13,976 bases of DNA from JAGOEX01 sp964630905 (GCA_964630905.1 CAZVWR010000071.1:1-13976); one strand, 5' to 3'. Positions 7,039 to 13,875 are shown, counted from the first letter of the stretch. The notes: generated by a model from the sequence alone, not told the origin. Numbers and translations: made by a program.

Positions 7039-7581
7039 GTGTCAAGAGTAGGAAAAATGCCCATTGCACTGAGCAAGGATGTAAAGGCCTCTCTCAAGGA
7101 TGGTGTTTTGAAGATACAGGGCCCTAAGGCAACTCTTGAAAGAGAGATCCATCCTGCTGTCAGTGTTGAAATTGATACAGCGGAAATAACTGTAAAAAGG
7201 AATGATGAATCACTTGAAACAAGAGCACTTCATGGTCTTTTCAGAATGCTCATAAGCAACATGGTAACAGGTGTTACAAAAGGATTTACGAAGATACTTG
7301 AAGTTAAAGGTACCGGGTACAAATTTGAGATGAAAGGGGATAAAATCGGATTTTCTTTAGGTTTTTCTCATCCTGTAGAGATGAAATTACCTAAGGGAGT
7401 TTCTGCTGAGATCAACAAGACCAACAATGAATTAACCCTTACATGTGCAGACAAAGAGCTCCTTGGAGATTTTGCTGCAAAGATCAAAATGCTCCGTCCG
7501 GTTGAACCTTATAAAGGAAAAGGTATTTTCTATAAGGGTCAGATTATTAGAAGAAAAGCCGGAAAGGCTGCTGGTAAATAG
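7039..7581 (+). CDS. rplF: 50S ribosomal protein L6
   Basis: L6 is 180 residues with the two repeated domains of the family. It opens SRVGKMPIALSKDVKASLKDG, and the second domain carries VKGTGYKFEMKGDKIGFSLGFSHPV. The C-terminus KPYKGKGIFY-type segment (here VEPYKGKGIFYKGQIIRRKAGKAAGK) is diagnostic. L6 lies near the sarcin-ricin loop and the factor-binding site. The start is GTG with GGAGG at 7028-7032. Twelve bases separate it from rpsH and 14 from rplR, so all three are in the same transcript. Confidence 0.97.
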   Translation: MSRVGKMPIALSKDVKASLKDGVLKIQGPKATLEREIHPAVSVEIDTAEITVKRNDESLETRALHGLFRMLISNMVTGVTKGFTKILEVKGTGYKFEMKGDKIGFSLGFSHPVEMKLPKGVSAEINKTNNELTLTCADKELLGDFAAKIKMLRPVEPYKGKGIFYKGQIIRRKAGKAAGK

Positions 7582-7595
7582 AGCGGAGGTTAAAA

Positions 7596-7955
7596 ATGAG
7601 ACCGGATATAAAAAAAGAAAGAAGAACTAGAAGAAAAGCTGGTGTAAGAAAAAGAATTTCCGGCACTCCGGAACGTCCACGGCTTTCTGTTTTCAAGAGC
7701 AATGTACATATTTATGCTCAAGTGATCGACGATGTGGCTGGAGTTACACTTGCCTCAGCATCATCTGACGAAAAGGGTTTTGTAAAACCTGAAGGCGACA
7801 AAAAAGCTGTTGCTGTTAAAGTCGGTCAGTCGATCGCATTAAAATGTAAGGAAAAAGGAATAGAGCTTGTTGTTTTTGACAGGAACGGATATCCTTTCCA
7901 CGGCAGATTGAAGGCGCTTGCTGATGCGGCAAGAGAAAGCGGACTTAAATTTTAG
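7596..7955 (+). CDS. rplR: 50S ribosomal protein L18
   Basis: L18 is 119 residues; with L5 it anchors 5S rRNA in the central protuberance. The basic N-terminus RRTRRKAGVRKRISGTPERPRLSVFKSNVHIYAQVIDD is a clear family match, and the C-terminal part has VVFDRNGYPFHGRLKALADAARESGLKF, the standard ending. The ATG has GGAGG at 7585-7589, six bases upstream. The gene ends nine bases before the chosen rpsE start, and the rpsE ribosome binding site overlaps its stop codon. Confidence 0.97.
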   Translation: MRPDIKKERRTRRKAGVRKRISGTPERPRLSVFKSNVHIYAQVIDDVAGVTLASASSDEKGFVKPEGDKKAVAVKVGQSIALKCKEKGIELVVFDRNGYPFHGRLKALADAARESGLKF

Positions 7956-7964
7956 GAGTTGCTG

Positions 7965-8489
7965 ATGAAAGAAATAAATAAACCGATCAATCCGGAAATG
8001 ATGGAGCTTAACGAAAAGCTTGTTTATGTCAACAGGGTTGCCAAGGTCGTAAAAGGCGGCAAAAACTTCAGTTTTGCTGCATTGATGGTTGTGGGTGACG
8101 GCAAAGGATTTGTCGGCATAGGACTTGGAAAAGCAAGAGAAGTTCCGGAAGCTATCAGAAAAGGAGTTGTCAGGGCAAAGAAAAACCTCTGTCACATAAA
8201 ACTTCTCAAAGGAACAGTTCCCCATGAAATAACCGGTGAATACGGAGCCGGCAAAGTCATTCTCCGTCCTGCATCAGCAGGTACGGGAGTTATTGCAGGA
8301 TCAGCAGTAAGAGCAGTGCTTGAGGCGGCTGGAGTAACAGATATTCTTTCAAAGAGTATAGGTTCTAACAATCCTCATAATATGGCTAAAGCGACACTCA
8401 ATGCTCTTTTGAATGTTGAAAGTATTGAGGAAGTTGAGGCAAAGAGAAATGTCGGAGTTAAAGATTATCAGTTGAAGGAAAAGGAGTAA
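7965..8489 (+). CDS. rpsE: 30S ribosomal protein S5
   Basis: S5 takes part in decoding accuracy and, with S3 and S4, in mRNA entry. It is 174 residues from ATG 7965. A TTG at 7959 would add two residues, but AGGAG at 7954-7958 touches it, whereas the ATG has six-base spacing. The dsRNA-binding-like N-terminal domain holds VNRVAKVVKGGKNFSF, the loop where spectinomycin resistance changes are known in other bacteria. The C-terminal domain has VILRPASAGTGVIAGSAVRAVLEAAGV and NPHNMAKATLNAL. It is followed after only four bases by rplO, with no rpmD between. Confidence 0.97.
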   Translation: MKEINKPINPEMMELNEKLVYVNRVAKVVKGGKNFSFAALMVVGDGKGFVGIGLGKAREVPEAIRKGVVRAKKNLCHIKLLKGTVPHEITGEYGAGKVILRPASAGTGVIAGSAVRAVLEAAGVTDILSKSIGSNNPHNMAKATLNALLNVESIEEVEAKRNVGVKDYQLKEKE

Positions 8490-8493
8490 CGAT

Positions 8494-8943
8494 ATGCAGC
8501 TGTACGAACTTAAAAAGCCCGAAGGACTCAAGTCCAGAAAAAGAATAGGCAGAGGTGACGGAAGCGGTACAGGCAGTACGGCAGGAAAAGGGCATAAAGG
8601 TCAGAAAGCCCGCTCCGGCGGTGGTGTTAGAAGAGGTTTTGAAGGTGGAACGATGCCTTATAACAGAAGAATCCCCAAAAGAGGCTTCTTTAATAAGTGG
8701 GCAAAGGATGTTTGTGAGATCAACATAAGATATCTTGAGAAGTTTGAATCAGGATCTGTTGTTGACCTTGAAAAACTCAAAGAAGCCGGTCTTTATAACG
8801 GAAAAGATGAAATCGTAAAGATCATCGGCAGATTTGAACTGACAAAAAATATAACTGTCAGAGTTCATAAGTTTACGGCAGGCGCAAAGGAATCGATTGA
8901 AAAATCTGGCGGAAAAGCCGAGGAGATTAGTCTTGATAAGTAA
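8494..8943 (+). CDS. rplO: 50S ribosomal protein L15
   Basis: L15 is 149 residues, close to the usual length, and binds 23S rRNA late in assembly. The N-terminal glycine- and arginine-rich part is typical: RIGRGDGSGTGSTAGKGHKGQKARSG-type sequence (residues 18-43), followed by RRGFEGGTMPYNRRIPKRGF. The C-terminal globular part has VHKFTAGAKESIEKSGGKAEEI, matching the family signature. AAGGAG at 8481-8486 overlaps the end of rpsE. Its last 11 bases overlap the start of secY. The rpmD gene that often separates rpsE and rplO is absent. Confidence 0.97.
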   Translation: MQLYELKKPEGLKSRKRIGRGDGSGTGSTAGKGHKGQKARSGGGVRRGFEGGTMPYNRRIPKRGFFNKWAKDVCEINIRYLEKFESGSVVDLEKLKEAGLYNGKDEIVKIIGRFELTKNITVRVHKFTAGAKESIEKSGGKAEEISLDK

Positions 8944-10249
8944 GGTATTAAAAAACATTTTTAAAATTCCTGACTTGAGAGAGAGAGTGCTGTTCACTCT
9001 TTTGATGCTCGCAGTGTACCGTCTCGGTATCTTTGTTACCACTCCGGGCGTCAACCGCTCTGTCATGGAAAAAATAATGTCAACAAAGGCAACGGGCACG
9101 CTCTTGGGTCTTTTTAACATGTTCTCAGGCGGTGCTGTGGAGAATCTTTCAATTTTTGCTCTTGGCATCATGCCGTATATCAGTGCGTCAATTGTAATGT
9201 CACTTCTTGCTGTCATTGTTCCCAAAATAGGAGAACTTCAGAAAGATGGAGACCAGGGTTATAGAAAAATAACTCAATATACCAGATATGGTACAGTGGT
9301 TCTCTGCATAGTACAGGGATTTATGATGGCAAAATTTCTTGAAAGTCTTACTGGTCCAGTCGGCGAAGTTGTCGTCAATGTTCCGGGCTGGTTTTTCAGA
9401 GTAATCACTGTCATAACTCTCACTGCAGGAACTCTTTTCCTTATGTGGCTTGGAGAGCAAATCACCGACAGAGGTATCGGCAACGGTGTTTCTCTGATAA
9501 TTTTTGCTTCTATTGTTGCAAGGTTCCCCAACATGTTCTTTCAGATGGGAAAATACCTCAAAGAACAGCTTATTCAGCCTCACCAGCTGGTAATTTTTAT
9601 AATAATTTTAGTTGCTTCATTTGCTGTTATTGTTTTTGTTGAAAGCTCACAGAGAAGAATTCCTGTTCAATATGCAAGAAGAGTTGCAGGCGGAAGAAAA
9701 ATTCAAAATTCCCATCTTCCTCTGAGAATAAATACATCGGGAGTAATTCCACCTATTTTTGCAAGTGCGCTTCTTGTTTTCCCGGCAACTTTGTCAAGTT
9801 TCCTTAAATTTGACATGGGCCCTTTGCAGGGCTGGCTTAATCCGGGTGGATGGCTTTACAATCTTCTTTATCTCGGGCTTATAGTTTTCTTCTGTTTTTT
9901 CTATACTTTTATTCAGTTTAAGACAGAGGATGTTGCTGAAAACATTAATAAGCAGGGCGGTTATATTCCCGGTGTAAGACCCGGAAAAGAAACCGTAACT
10001 TATATAAACACGGTTCTTTCAAGAATTACTTTCGGTGGAGCAATATATCTTTCTGCAGTTTGTATGATCCCCGACCTTCTCAGAAATAAAATGGGACTCC
10101 CTTTCTATATGGGCGGAACATCAATTCTTATCGTAGTCGGTGTTGCAATGGATATGGCTTCCCAGATAGAAAGTTACCTTATCAACAACAACTACGAAGG
10201 TTTTTCTATTGGCGGGAAAGGGTCTCTTGTTAAGAGCAGAAGAGGATAA
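8933..10249 (+). CDS. secY: Preprotein translocase subunit SecY
   Basis: SecY is the channel of the Sec translocon in the inner membrane. I start it at TTG 8933, which gives 438 residues beginning MISKVLKNIFKIPDLRERV, the expected N-terminus; AGGAG at 8921-8925 is seven bases upstream. In-frame TTG at 8897 would add 12 residues with no family counterpart. About ten hydrophobic membrane segments are visible. Landmarks are VYRLGIFVTTPGV (segment 1), GGAVENLSIFALGIMPYISASI (plug and segment 2), ITDRGIGNGVSLIIF, GVIPPIFASA, and the cytosolic loop GGYIPGVRPGKET that contacts SecA and ribosomes. It ends QIESYLINNNYEGF plus a short basic tail. The start overlaps rplO by 11 bases. Confidence 0.97.
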   Translation: MISKVLKNIFKIPDLRERVLFTLLMLAVYRLGIFVTTPGVNRSVMEKIMSTKATGTLLGLFNMFSGGAVENLSIFALGIMPYISASIVMSLLAVIVPKIGELQKDGDQGYRKITQYTRYGTVVLCIVQGFMMAKFLESLTGPVGEVVVNVPGWFFRVITVITLTAGTLFLMWLGEQITDRGIGNGVSLIIFASIVARFPNMFFQMGKYLKEQLIQPHQLVIFIIILVASFAVIVFVESSQRRIPVQYARRVAGGRKIQNSHLPLRINTSGVIPPIFASALLVFPATLSSFLKFDMGPLQGWLNPGGWLYNLLYLGLIVFFCFFYTFIQFKTEDVAENINKQGGYIPGVRPGKETVTYINTVLSRITFGGAIYLSAVCMIPDLLRNKMGLPFYMGGTSILIVVGVAMDMASQIESYLINNNYEGFSIGGKGSLVKSRRG

Positions 10250-10388
10250 AAGCAATGGCTTGCCGTTATGAAATTTGCAGTAAAATATATAAAAAAATCG
10301 GCAAGTTACCCTTATGTGCCAGAATTTATTTGAAAAATCGTACAATACGGTTAAATTCAACATGTTTTTTTGTTTAGGATGTGAGATA
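10250..10388 (+). other. secY-infA gap with a doubtful 40-codon ORF
   Basis: This 139-base gap is the largest inside the cluster and lies where many bacteria carry map and/or adk; no trace of either protein is readable. An ATG at 10255, nine bases after AGAGG (10241-10245), opens a frame of 40 codons ending at TAG 10375-10377, giving a basic peptide with four cysteines that I do not recognise. The infA ribosome binding site AGGA (10376-10379) overlaps that stop. Chance alone could keep such a frame open. An imperfect inverted repeat pairs CTTGCCG (10259-10265) with CGGCAAG (10299-10305) across a 33-base loop. The region is AT-rich and might hold a promoter, but I find no well-spaced -35/-10 pair. 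Confidence 0.35.
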
Positions 10389-10619
10389 ATGGCAAAAGAA
10401 GAAGGAATTGTAGTTGAAGGGACAATAGTTGATACTCTTCCGAACGCAATGTTCAGAGTTGAACTTGAAAACGGACATCAGGTACTTGCTCACATTTCAG
10501 GAAAAATGAGAAAATATTTTATCCGTATTCTTCCGGGGGACAAGGTTCAGATAGAACTTTCTCCTTATGATCTTACAAGAGGAAGGATTGTGCACAGGAT
10601 GAAAAACAACGGTAACTAA
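10389..10619 (+). CDS. infA: Translation initiation factor IF-1
   Basis: IF-1 is a single OB-fold protein that occupies the A site during initiation. The protein is 76 residues from ATG 10389, beginning MAKEEGIVVEGTIVDTLPNAMFRVELENGH; the core HISGKMRKYFIRILPGDKVQIELSPYDLTRGRIVHRMK is unmistakable. E. coli IF-1 has 72 residues, so only the last few (KNNGN) are extra. An in-frame ATG at 10314 would add 25 residues of no family resemblance and is rejected. The ribosome binding site is modest: AGGA at 10376-10379, nine bases upstream. The gene opens the alpha block. Confidence 0.97.
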   Translation: MAKEEGIVVEGTIVDTLPNAMFRVELENGHQVLAHISGKMRKYFIRILPGDKVQIELSPYDLTRGRIVHRMKNNGN

Positions 10620-10631
10620 TAGGAGAGAAAG

Positions 10632-10745
10632 ATGAAAGTTCGTGCTTCTGTAAAAAAGATATGCACAAAGTGCAAGATCGTTAAAAGAAAAGGTATTTTA
10701 AGGGTTATTTGTGAAAACCCGAAGCATAAACAGAAACAAGGATAA
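10632..10745 (+). CDS. rpmJ: 50S ribosomal protein L36, zinc-binding form
   Basis: This 37-codon gene is easy to miss because it is so short. It reads MKVRASVKKICTKCKIVKRK and ends ENPKHKQKQG. The zinc ligands are Cys11, Cys14, Cys27 and His32, the C-x2-C-x12-C-x4-H pattern of the zinc-ribbon L36. L36 connects the two halves of the large subunit near helix 91-95 rRNA. The ATG has AGGAG at 10621-10625, six bases upstream, and the gene lies 12 bases behind infA and 20 before rpsM, its standard place. The C-terminal KQKQG matches other L36 ends. Confidence 0.97.
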   Translation: MKVRASVKKICTKCKIVKRKGILRVICENPKHKQKQG

Positions 10746-10765
10746 GATATATCAGGAGGTGACAG

Positions 10766-11134
10766 TTGGTTCGTATTGCAGGAGTAGATCTTCCAAGAAA
10801 GAAAAGAATGGAGATCGCGCTGACCTATATTTACGGGATAGGCAGAACAAGTGCTCAGAAAATACTTGATGAAGCAGGTATTGACTGGAATACAAAAAGT
10901 GACGATGTCGATGATACTATGGCAATAAAAATAAGGGCCATCATTGATCAGAGTTACAAGGTCGAGGGAGATCTTAGAAAAGAAGTCATAATGAACATAA
11001 AAAGACTTATGGATCTCGGCAGTTACAGGGGTCGCAGACACAGAAGAGGTCTGCCGACAAGGGGCCAGAGAACTCGTACCAATGCCAGGACAAGAAAGGG
11101 TCCAAGGCGTAACCTTATGAAGAAGAAGAAATAG
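10766..11134 (+). CDS. rpsM: 30S ribosomal protein S13
   Basis: S13 is 122 residues and belongs to the 30S head, where it bridges to L5 and contacts P-site tRNA. It opens MVRIAGVDLPRKKRMEIALTYIYGIG, the usual S13 start, and ends GLPTRGQRTRTNARTRKGPRR plus a short lysine tail. The helix-two-turns-helix segment is around IGRTSAQKILDEAGI. The start is TTG, and AGGAGGTG at 10754-10761 is a near-perfect ribosome binding site. In E. coli the alpha operon mRNA folds into an S4-binding pseudoknot at the rpsM start; the 20-base rpmJ-rpsM gap shows no clear equivalent. Confidence 0.97.
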   Translation: MVRIAGVDLPRKKRMEIALTYIYGIGRTSAQKILDEAGIDWNTKSDDVDDTMAIKIRAIIDQSYKVEGDLRKEVIMNIKRLMDLGSYRGRRHRRGLPTRGQRTRTNARTRKGPRRNLMKKKK

Positions 11135-11148
11135 CAGGAGGTATAGAG

Positions 11149-11529
11149 ATGGCACCGGAAAAAAAGAAAAAAGTTAAAAAAAGTATACAGACTGGACTCG
11201 CATACATTCAGTGCAGTTTTAACAACACTATCGTTACTATCACTGATGTAAGCGGAAACGTTCTGTCATGGTCAAGTGCCGGGCTTAAAGGATTCCGCGG
11301 AAGTAAGAAAAGTACTCCCTATGCAGCACAGGTTGCAGCGGAAGATGCCGGCAAGAAAGCACAGGATTACGGTTTGAGAACACTCAGTGTGTTTGTAAAA
11401 GGTCCTGGAAGCGGAAGAGAAGCCGCTATCAGAGGACTCTCAAATGTGGGATATAATGTTACTCTTTTAAGGGATATAACACCCATTCCTCATAATGGAT
11501 GCCGTCCCAAAAAGAAAAGAAGAGTATAA
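11149..11529 (+). CDS. rpsK: 30S ribosomal protein S11
   Basis: S11 is 126 residues and sits on the platform near the E site. The sequence is typical: GLAYIQCSFNNTIVTITDVSGNVLSWSSAG, then KSTPYAAQVAAEDAGKKA, VFVKGPGSGREAAIRGL, and the ending TPIPHNGCRPKKKRRV. The Asn-Gly in PHNGCRP is the site known to form isoaspartate in other bacteria's S11. The N-terminal 10 residues are lysine-rich. The ATG has GGAGG at 11137-11141, seven bases upstream. A 44-base gap to rpsD has only a weak hairpin. Confidence 0.97.
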   Translation: MAPEKKKKVKKSIQTGLAYIQCSFNNTIVTITDVSGNVLSWSSAGLKGFRGSKKSTPYAAQVAAEDAGKKAQDYGLRTLSVFVKGPGSGREAAIRGLSNVGYNVTLLRDITPIPHNGCRPKKKRRV

Positions 11530-11573
11530 TCATTATTTGGTGTAAACTTTTACTTACCTAAAAGGAGGAAGCT

Positions 11574-12203
11574 TTGGCTAAGTACAAAGAAGCAAAATGT
11601 AAGATCTGCAGAAGAGAAGGAGCGAAGCTCTTTTTAAAAGGTGAACGCTGTCATACTGAAAAGTGTTCATTTGAAAGAAAACCCTACGGTCCAGGAAGTC
11701 ACGGAAAGGACAAGAAAAGGGTCACCGAGTACAAAATTCAGCTTAGAGAAAAGCAGAAAGCAAAAGCAATTTACGGCATGCTTGAAAAACAGTTCAGTAT
11801 TTTTTATGACAGGTCTGTCCTTAAAAAAGGTGCAACCGGTGAAAATCTTTTAAGAATGCTTGAATGTCGTCTTGACAACATTGTTTACCGTCTCGGATTT
11901 GCAAACAGCAGATCACAGGCAAGACAGCTTATCAATCACAGACATTTTTCTGTGAACGGCAGACTTACAGATATACCGTCTTTCATAGTAAAGGCCGGTG
12001 ATGTTGTAGTTCTTAAGGAAAAAAGCAGAAACTCCAAAATTTTCAAGGAGACATTAGAATCTGCAGGAGAAAGACTTCCTGTTCCTTCATGGCTTGAGCT
12101 GAACAAAGGTGAATTCAAAGGAACAGTTGTACGCCTTCCCGGAAGAGAAGATATAACTGAAGATGTAAAAGAGAACCTTATCGTAGAGCTTTATTCTAAG
12201 TAA
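11574..12203 (+). CDS. rpsD: 30S ribosomal protein S4, zinc-binding form
   Basis: S4 is 209 residues from a TTG start, with AAGGAGG at 11562-11568. It is a primary 16S binder and assembly initiator. The N-terminal zinc site is intact: Cys9, Cys12, Cys26 and Cys31 (as CKIC ... RCHTEKC), the arrangement found in zinc-containing S4 such as that of Thermus. Further on are PYGPGSHGKDKKR, the S4 RNA-binding domain with MLECRLDNIVYRLGFANSRSQARQLINHRH, and the C-terminal VRLPGREDITEDVKENLIVELYSK. In E. coli S4 represses the alpha operon. Confidence 0.97.
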   Translation: MAKYKEAKCKICRREGAKLFLKGERCHTEKCSFERKPYGPGSHGKDKKRVTEYKIQLREKQKAKAIYGMLEKQFSIFYDRSVLKKGATGENLLRMLECRLDNIVYRLGFANSRSQARQLINHRHFSVNGRLTDIPSFIVKAGDVVVLKEKSRNSKIFKETLESAGERLPVPSWLELNKGEFKGTVVRLPGREDITEDVKENLIVELYSK

Positions 12204-12217
12204 TAGGGGGAATTTAA

Positions 12218-13237
12218 ATGTATCGAGCCAATTGGAAAACATTGATCATGCCCAAAGATGTAAGGGTTGTAGAGCAGGGTGCAGACGGTGCATATGCCCG
12301 TTTTGTCTGCGAACCTCTTATGAAGGGTTATGGAATCACTCTGGGCAATTCGCTTCGCAGAATTCTTATTTCAAGTCTTCGCGGTGCGGCTGTAATCGGA
12401 GTCAAAATTAAAGGTTACGAGCATGAATTTGCAACTATTCCGGGAATAAAGGAAGATGTGGTAGATATCATTCTCAACATAAAACAGATCCGGTTTGTCG
12501 CTCATGAAGATAAACTGCACACGCTGCTTCTTAGAAAAAATGTAAAAGGGACCGTTACTGCTGCTGATATAGTTGAAACAGCCGGCATAAAGATTCTCAA
12601 CAAAGACCTTGTCCTTTTTGAAATGGATGAAGGTGTTGATTTTGAAATGGAACTTATTGTAGGTATAGGAAGAGGCTATGTTCCTTCTGAAGCACACAAC
12701 CAGGATATTTTTTCCGAGGGTTATATTGCAGTTGATTCATTCTTCTCTCCTGTTGTAAGAGCAAACTACAAAGTAACAAATGCAAGAGTTAAGAACAATT
12801 TTGATTTTGACAAGCTTGTTTTTGACCTTGAAACAGACGGTTCCCTTTCTCCCCGTGATGCACTTGCTTATGCGGCAATGATACTCAGAGAACACACAAA
12901 ATTCTTTATCAGTTTCTCAATTGATGAGAAGGATGAGTTCAATGCCTCGGATTCTCATGAAGAGGTGAACATGAACCTTTATAAGACAATTGATGAACTT
13001 GACCTGAGTGTCAGATCATATAACTGTCTTAAAAATGCAAACATCCGTTTTATAGGGGAACTTGTAAAGAGAAGCGAAGCGGAAATGCTCAAAACCAAAA
13101 ATTTCGGGAGAAAATCTCTTAACGAAATAAAGATACTTCTCATAAAGATGGGATTACATTTCGGTATGGATATTGATAATTTCCCGGATCAGAAGATCAT
13201 TGAACAAATTGAAAAGAAATCAGGGAGCAAGATATGA
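12218..13237 (+). CDS. rpoA: RNA polymerase subunit alpha
   Basis: At 339 residues this is a full-length alpha, ten longer than in E. coli. The alpha-NTD, which dimerises and nucleates core assembly, shows GYGITLGNSLRRILISSLRGAAV near residues 37-60 and the YVPSEAHNQD segment. A linker around residue 245 leads to the alpha-CTD, with DELDLSVRSYNCLKNANI and NFGRKSLNEIK. Those include the equivalents of E. coli Arg265, Asn268, Lys271, Lys298 and Ser299, used to bind UP elements and activators, so the CTD should be functional. GGGGG at 12206-12210 precedes the ATG by seven bases. Its stop overlaps rplQ (ATGA). Confidence 0.97.
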   Translation: MYRANWKTLIMPKDVRVVEQGADGAYARFVCEPLMKGYGITLGNSLRRILISSLRGAAVIGVKIKGYEHEFATIPGIKEDVVDIILNIKQIRFVAHEDKLHTLLLRKNVKGTVTAADIVETAGIKILNKDLVLFEMDEGVDFEMELIVGIGRGYVPSEAHNQDIFSEGYIAVDSFFSPVVRANYKVTNARVKNNFDFDKLVFDLETDGSLSPRDALAYAAMILREHTKFFISFSIDEKDEFNASDSHEEVNMNLYKTIDELDLSVRSYNCLKNANIRFIGELVKRSEAEMLKTKNFGRKSLNEIKILLIKMGLHFGMDIDNFPDQKIIEQIEKKSGSKI

Positions 13238-13737
13238 GACACAGAAAGGCAGGCAGGAAACTGAACAGAGACAGTTCCCACAGAGAGGCAATGCTTTGCA
13301 ACATGCTTAATTCTCTGGTTAAGAACGAAAGAATTCAAACAACTTTCGGAAGAGCAAAAGAACTGCAGAAAATTGCAGATAAAGCTGTAACACTTGCTAA
13401 AAAGAACACAACGGCATCTATCACTCAGCTTACAAAGATCGTTAAATCCGATAGAGAAGAAGTAATCGCAAAACTTCTTAAAGAGATCGGACCGAGATTT
13501 GCATCAAGAGCGGGCGGATATACAAGAATTATCAAAGTAGGATTCCGCAGAGGTGATGCGGCTCCCACAGTAATAATTGAATACCTGAGTGCAGATGAAC
13601 CGGCTAAAAAAGCAAAGAAGAAAAAGACAGTGAAAAAGGAAGCTCCGGTTGTTGAAGCGGCTCCGGTAGTCGAAACTCCGGCAGTTGAAGAAGCTCCGAA
13701 AGCGGAAGAAGTCAAAGAAGAGCCTAAATCAGAATAA
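13234..13737 (+). CDS. rplQ: 50S ribosomal protein L17 with a long C-terminal tail
   Basis: The core of L17 occupies residues 1-118 and is normal: MRHRKAGRKLNRDSSHREAM, TTFGRAKELQKIADKAVTLAK, PRFASRAGGYTRIIKVGFRRGDAAPTVIIEYL. E. coli L17 is 127 residues; this one is 167. The tail (residues 119-167, bases 13588-13734) has a lysine-rich part (KKAKKKK at 125-131) followed by an acidic Pro/Ala/Val/Glu part with repeated APVVE-like units. Tails of this kind occur on L17 in several lineages, but their role is not known to me. The ATG overlaps the rpoA stop by four bases; GGGAG at 13223-13227 is upstream. It is the last gene of the cluster. Confidence 0.97.
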   Translation: MRHRKAGRKLNRDSSHREAMLCNMLNSLVKNERIQTTFGRAKELQKIADKAVTLAKKNTTASITQLTKIVKSDREEVIAKLLKEIGPRFASRAGGYTRIIKVGFRRGDAAPTVIIEYLSADEPAKKAKKKKTVKKEAPVVEAAPVVETPAVEEAPKAEEVKEEPKSE

Positions 13738-13755
13738 GATCAAGAGCTTAATAAA

Positions 13756-13790
13756 AAAAGAGGGGGCTGAAAAGCCCCCTCTTTTATTTC
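13756..13790 (+). terminator. Intrinsic terminator of the ribosomal protein cluster
   Basis: A 13-base-pair perfect stem runs from 13756-13768 to 13773-13785 around a GAAA tetraloop (13769-13772). The inner part is G/C rich (GGGGGC with GCCCCC) and the foot is A-T pairs, ending in a T-rich stretch CTTTTATTT. The stem starts 19 bases after the rplQ stop. Because A-T pairs flank the stem on both sides, it could also end transcripts from the opposite strand, although the A-rich side is a weaker T-tract than the forward one. It is the only strong terminator I see in the window, so all genes may share one transcript. Confidence 0.95.
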
Positions 13791-13847
13791 AAGAAATATT
13801 TAGAAATTAGGATCGACTGTCATTATAGTTTTTAACTTTTTCCTAAC

Positions 13848-13875
13848 TTGACAACATAAATAAAACTTATAAAAT
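13848..13875 (+). promoter_or_regulatory. Predicted sigma70-type promoter downstream of the cluster
   Basis: TTGACA, an exact consensus -35 box, lies at 13848-13853. With a 16-base spacer, TAAAAT (13870-13875) is a five-of-six match to the -10 consensus; the spacer itself is AT-rich. AT-rich sequence with T-tracts lies upstream (13822-13842), compatible with an UP element. Transcription would begin around 13882. This reads forward into the possible gene at 13902. An inverted repeat TTAGGA (13807-13812) with TCCTAA (13841-13846) flanks the upstream part; it may be chance. Confidence 0.6.

Noticed and set aside
10260..10346. Promoter before infA using TTGCCG with TAAAAT (10281-10286), or TACAAT at 10341-10346
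   Set aside because: The first pair has a 15-base spacer and a poor -35; the second has no -35 at a proper distance. Not listed as a promoter.
11530..11573. Hairpin in the rpsK-rpsD gap (GTAA/TTAC around 11541-11553)
   Set aside because: Only four base pairs with a four-base loop; too weak to support a feature.
13807..13846. TTAGGA/TCCTAA inverted repeat as a repressor operator
   Set aside because: Six bases per arm across a 28-base AT-rich spacer is expected by chance; mentioned only with the promoter.
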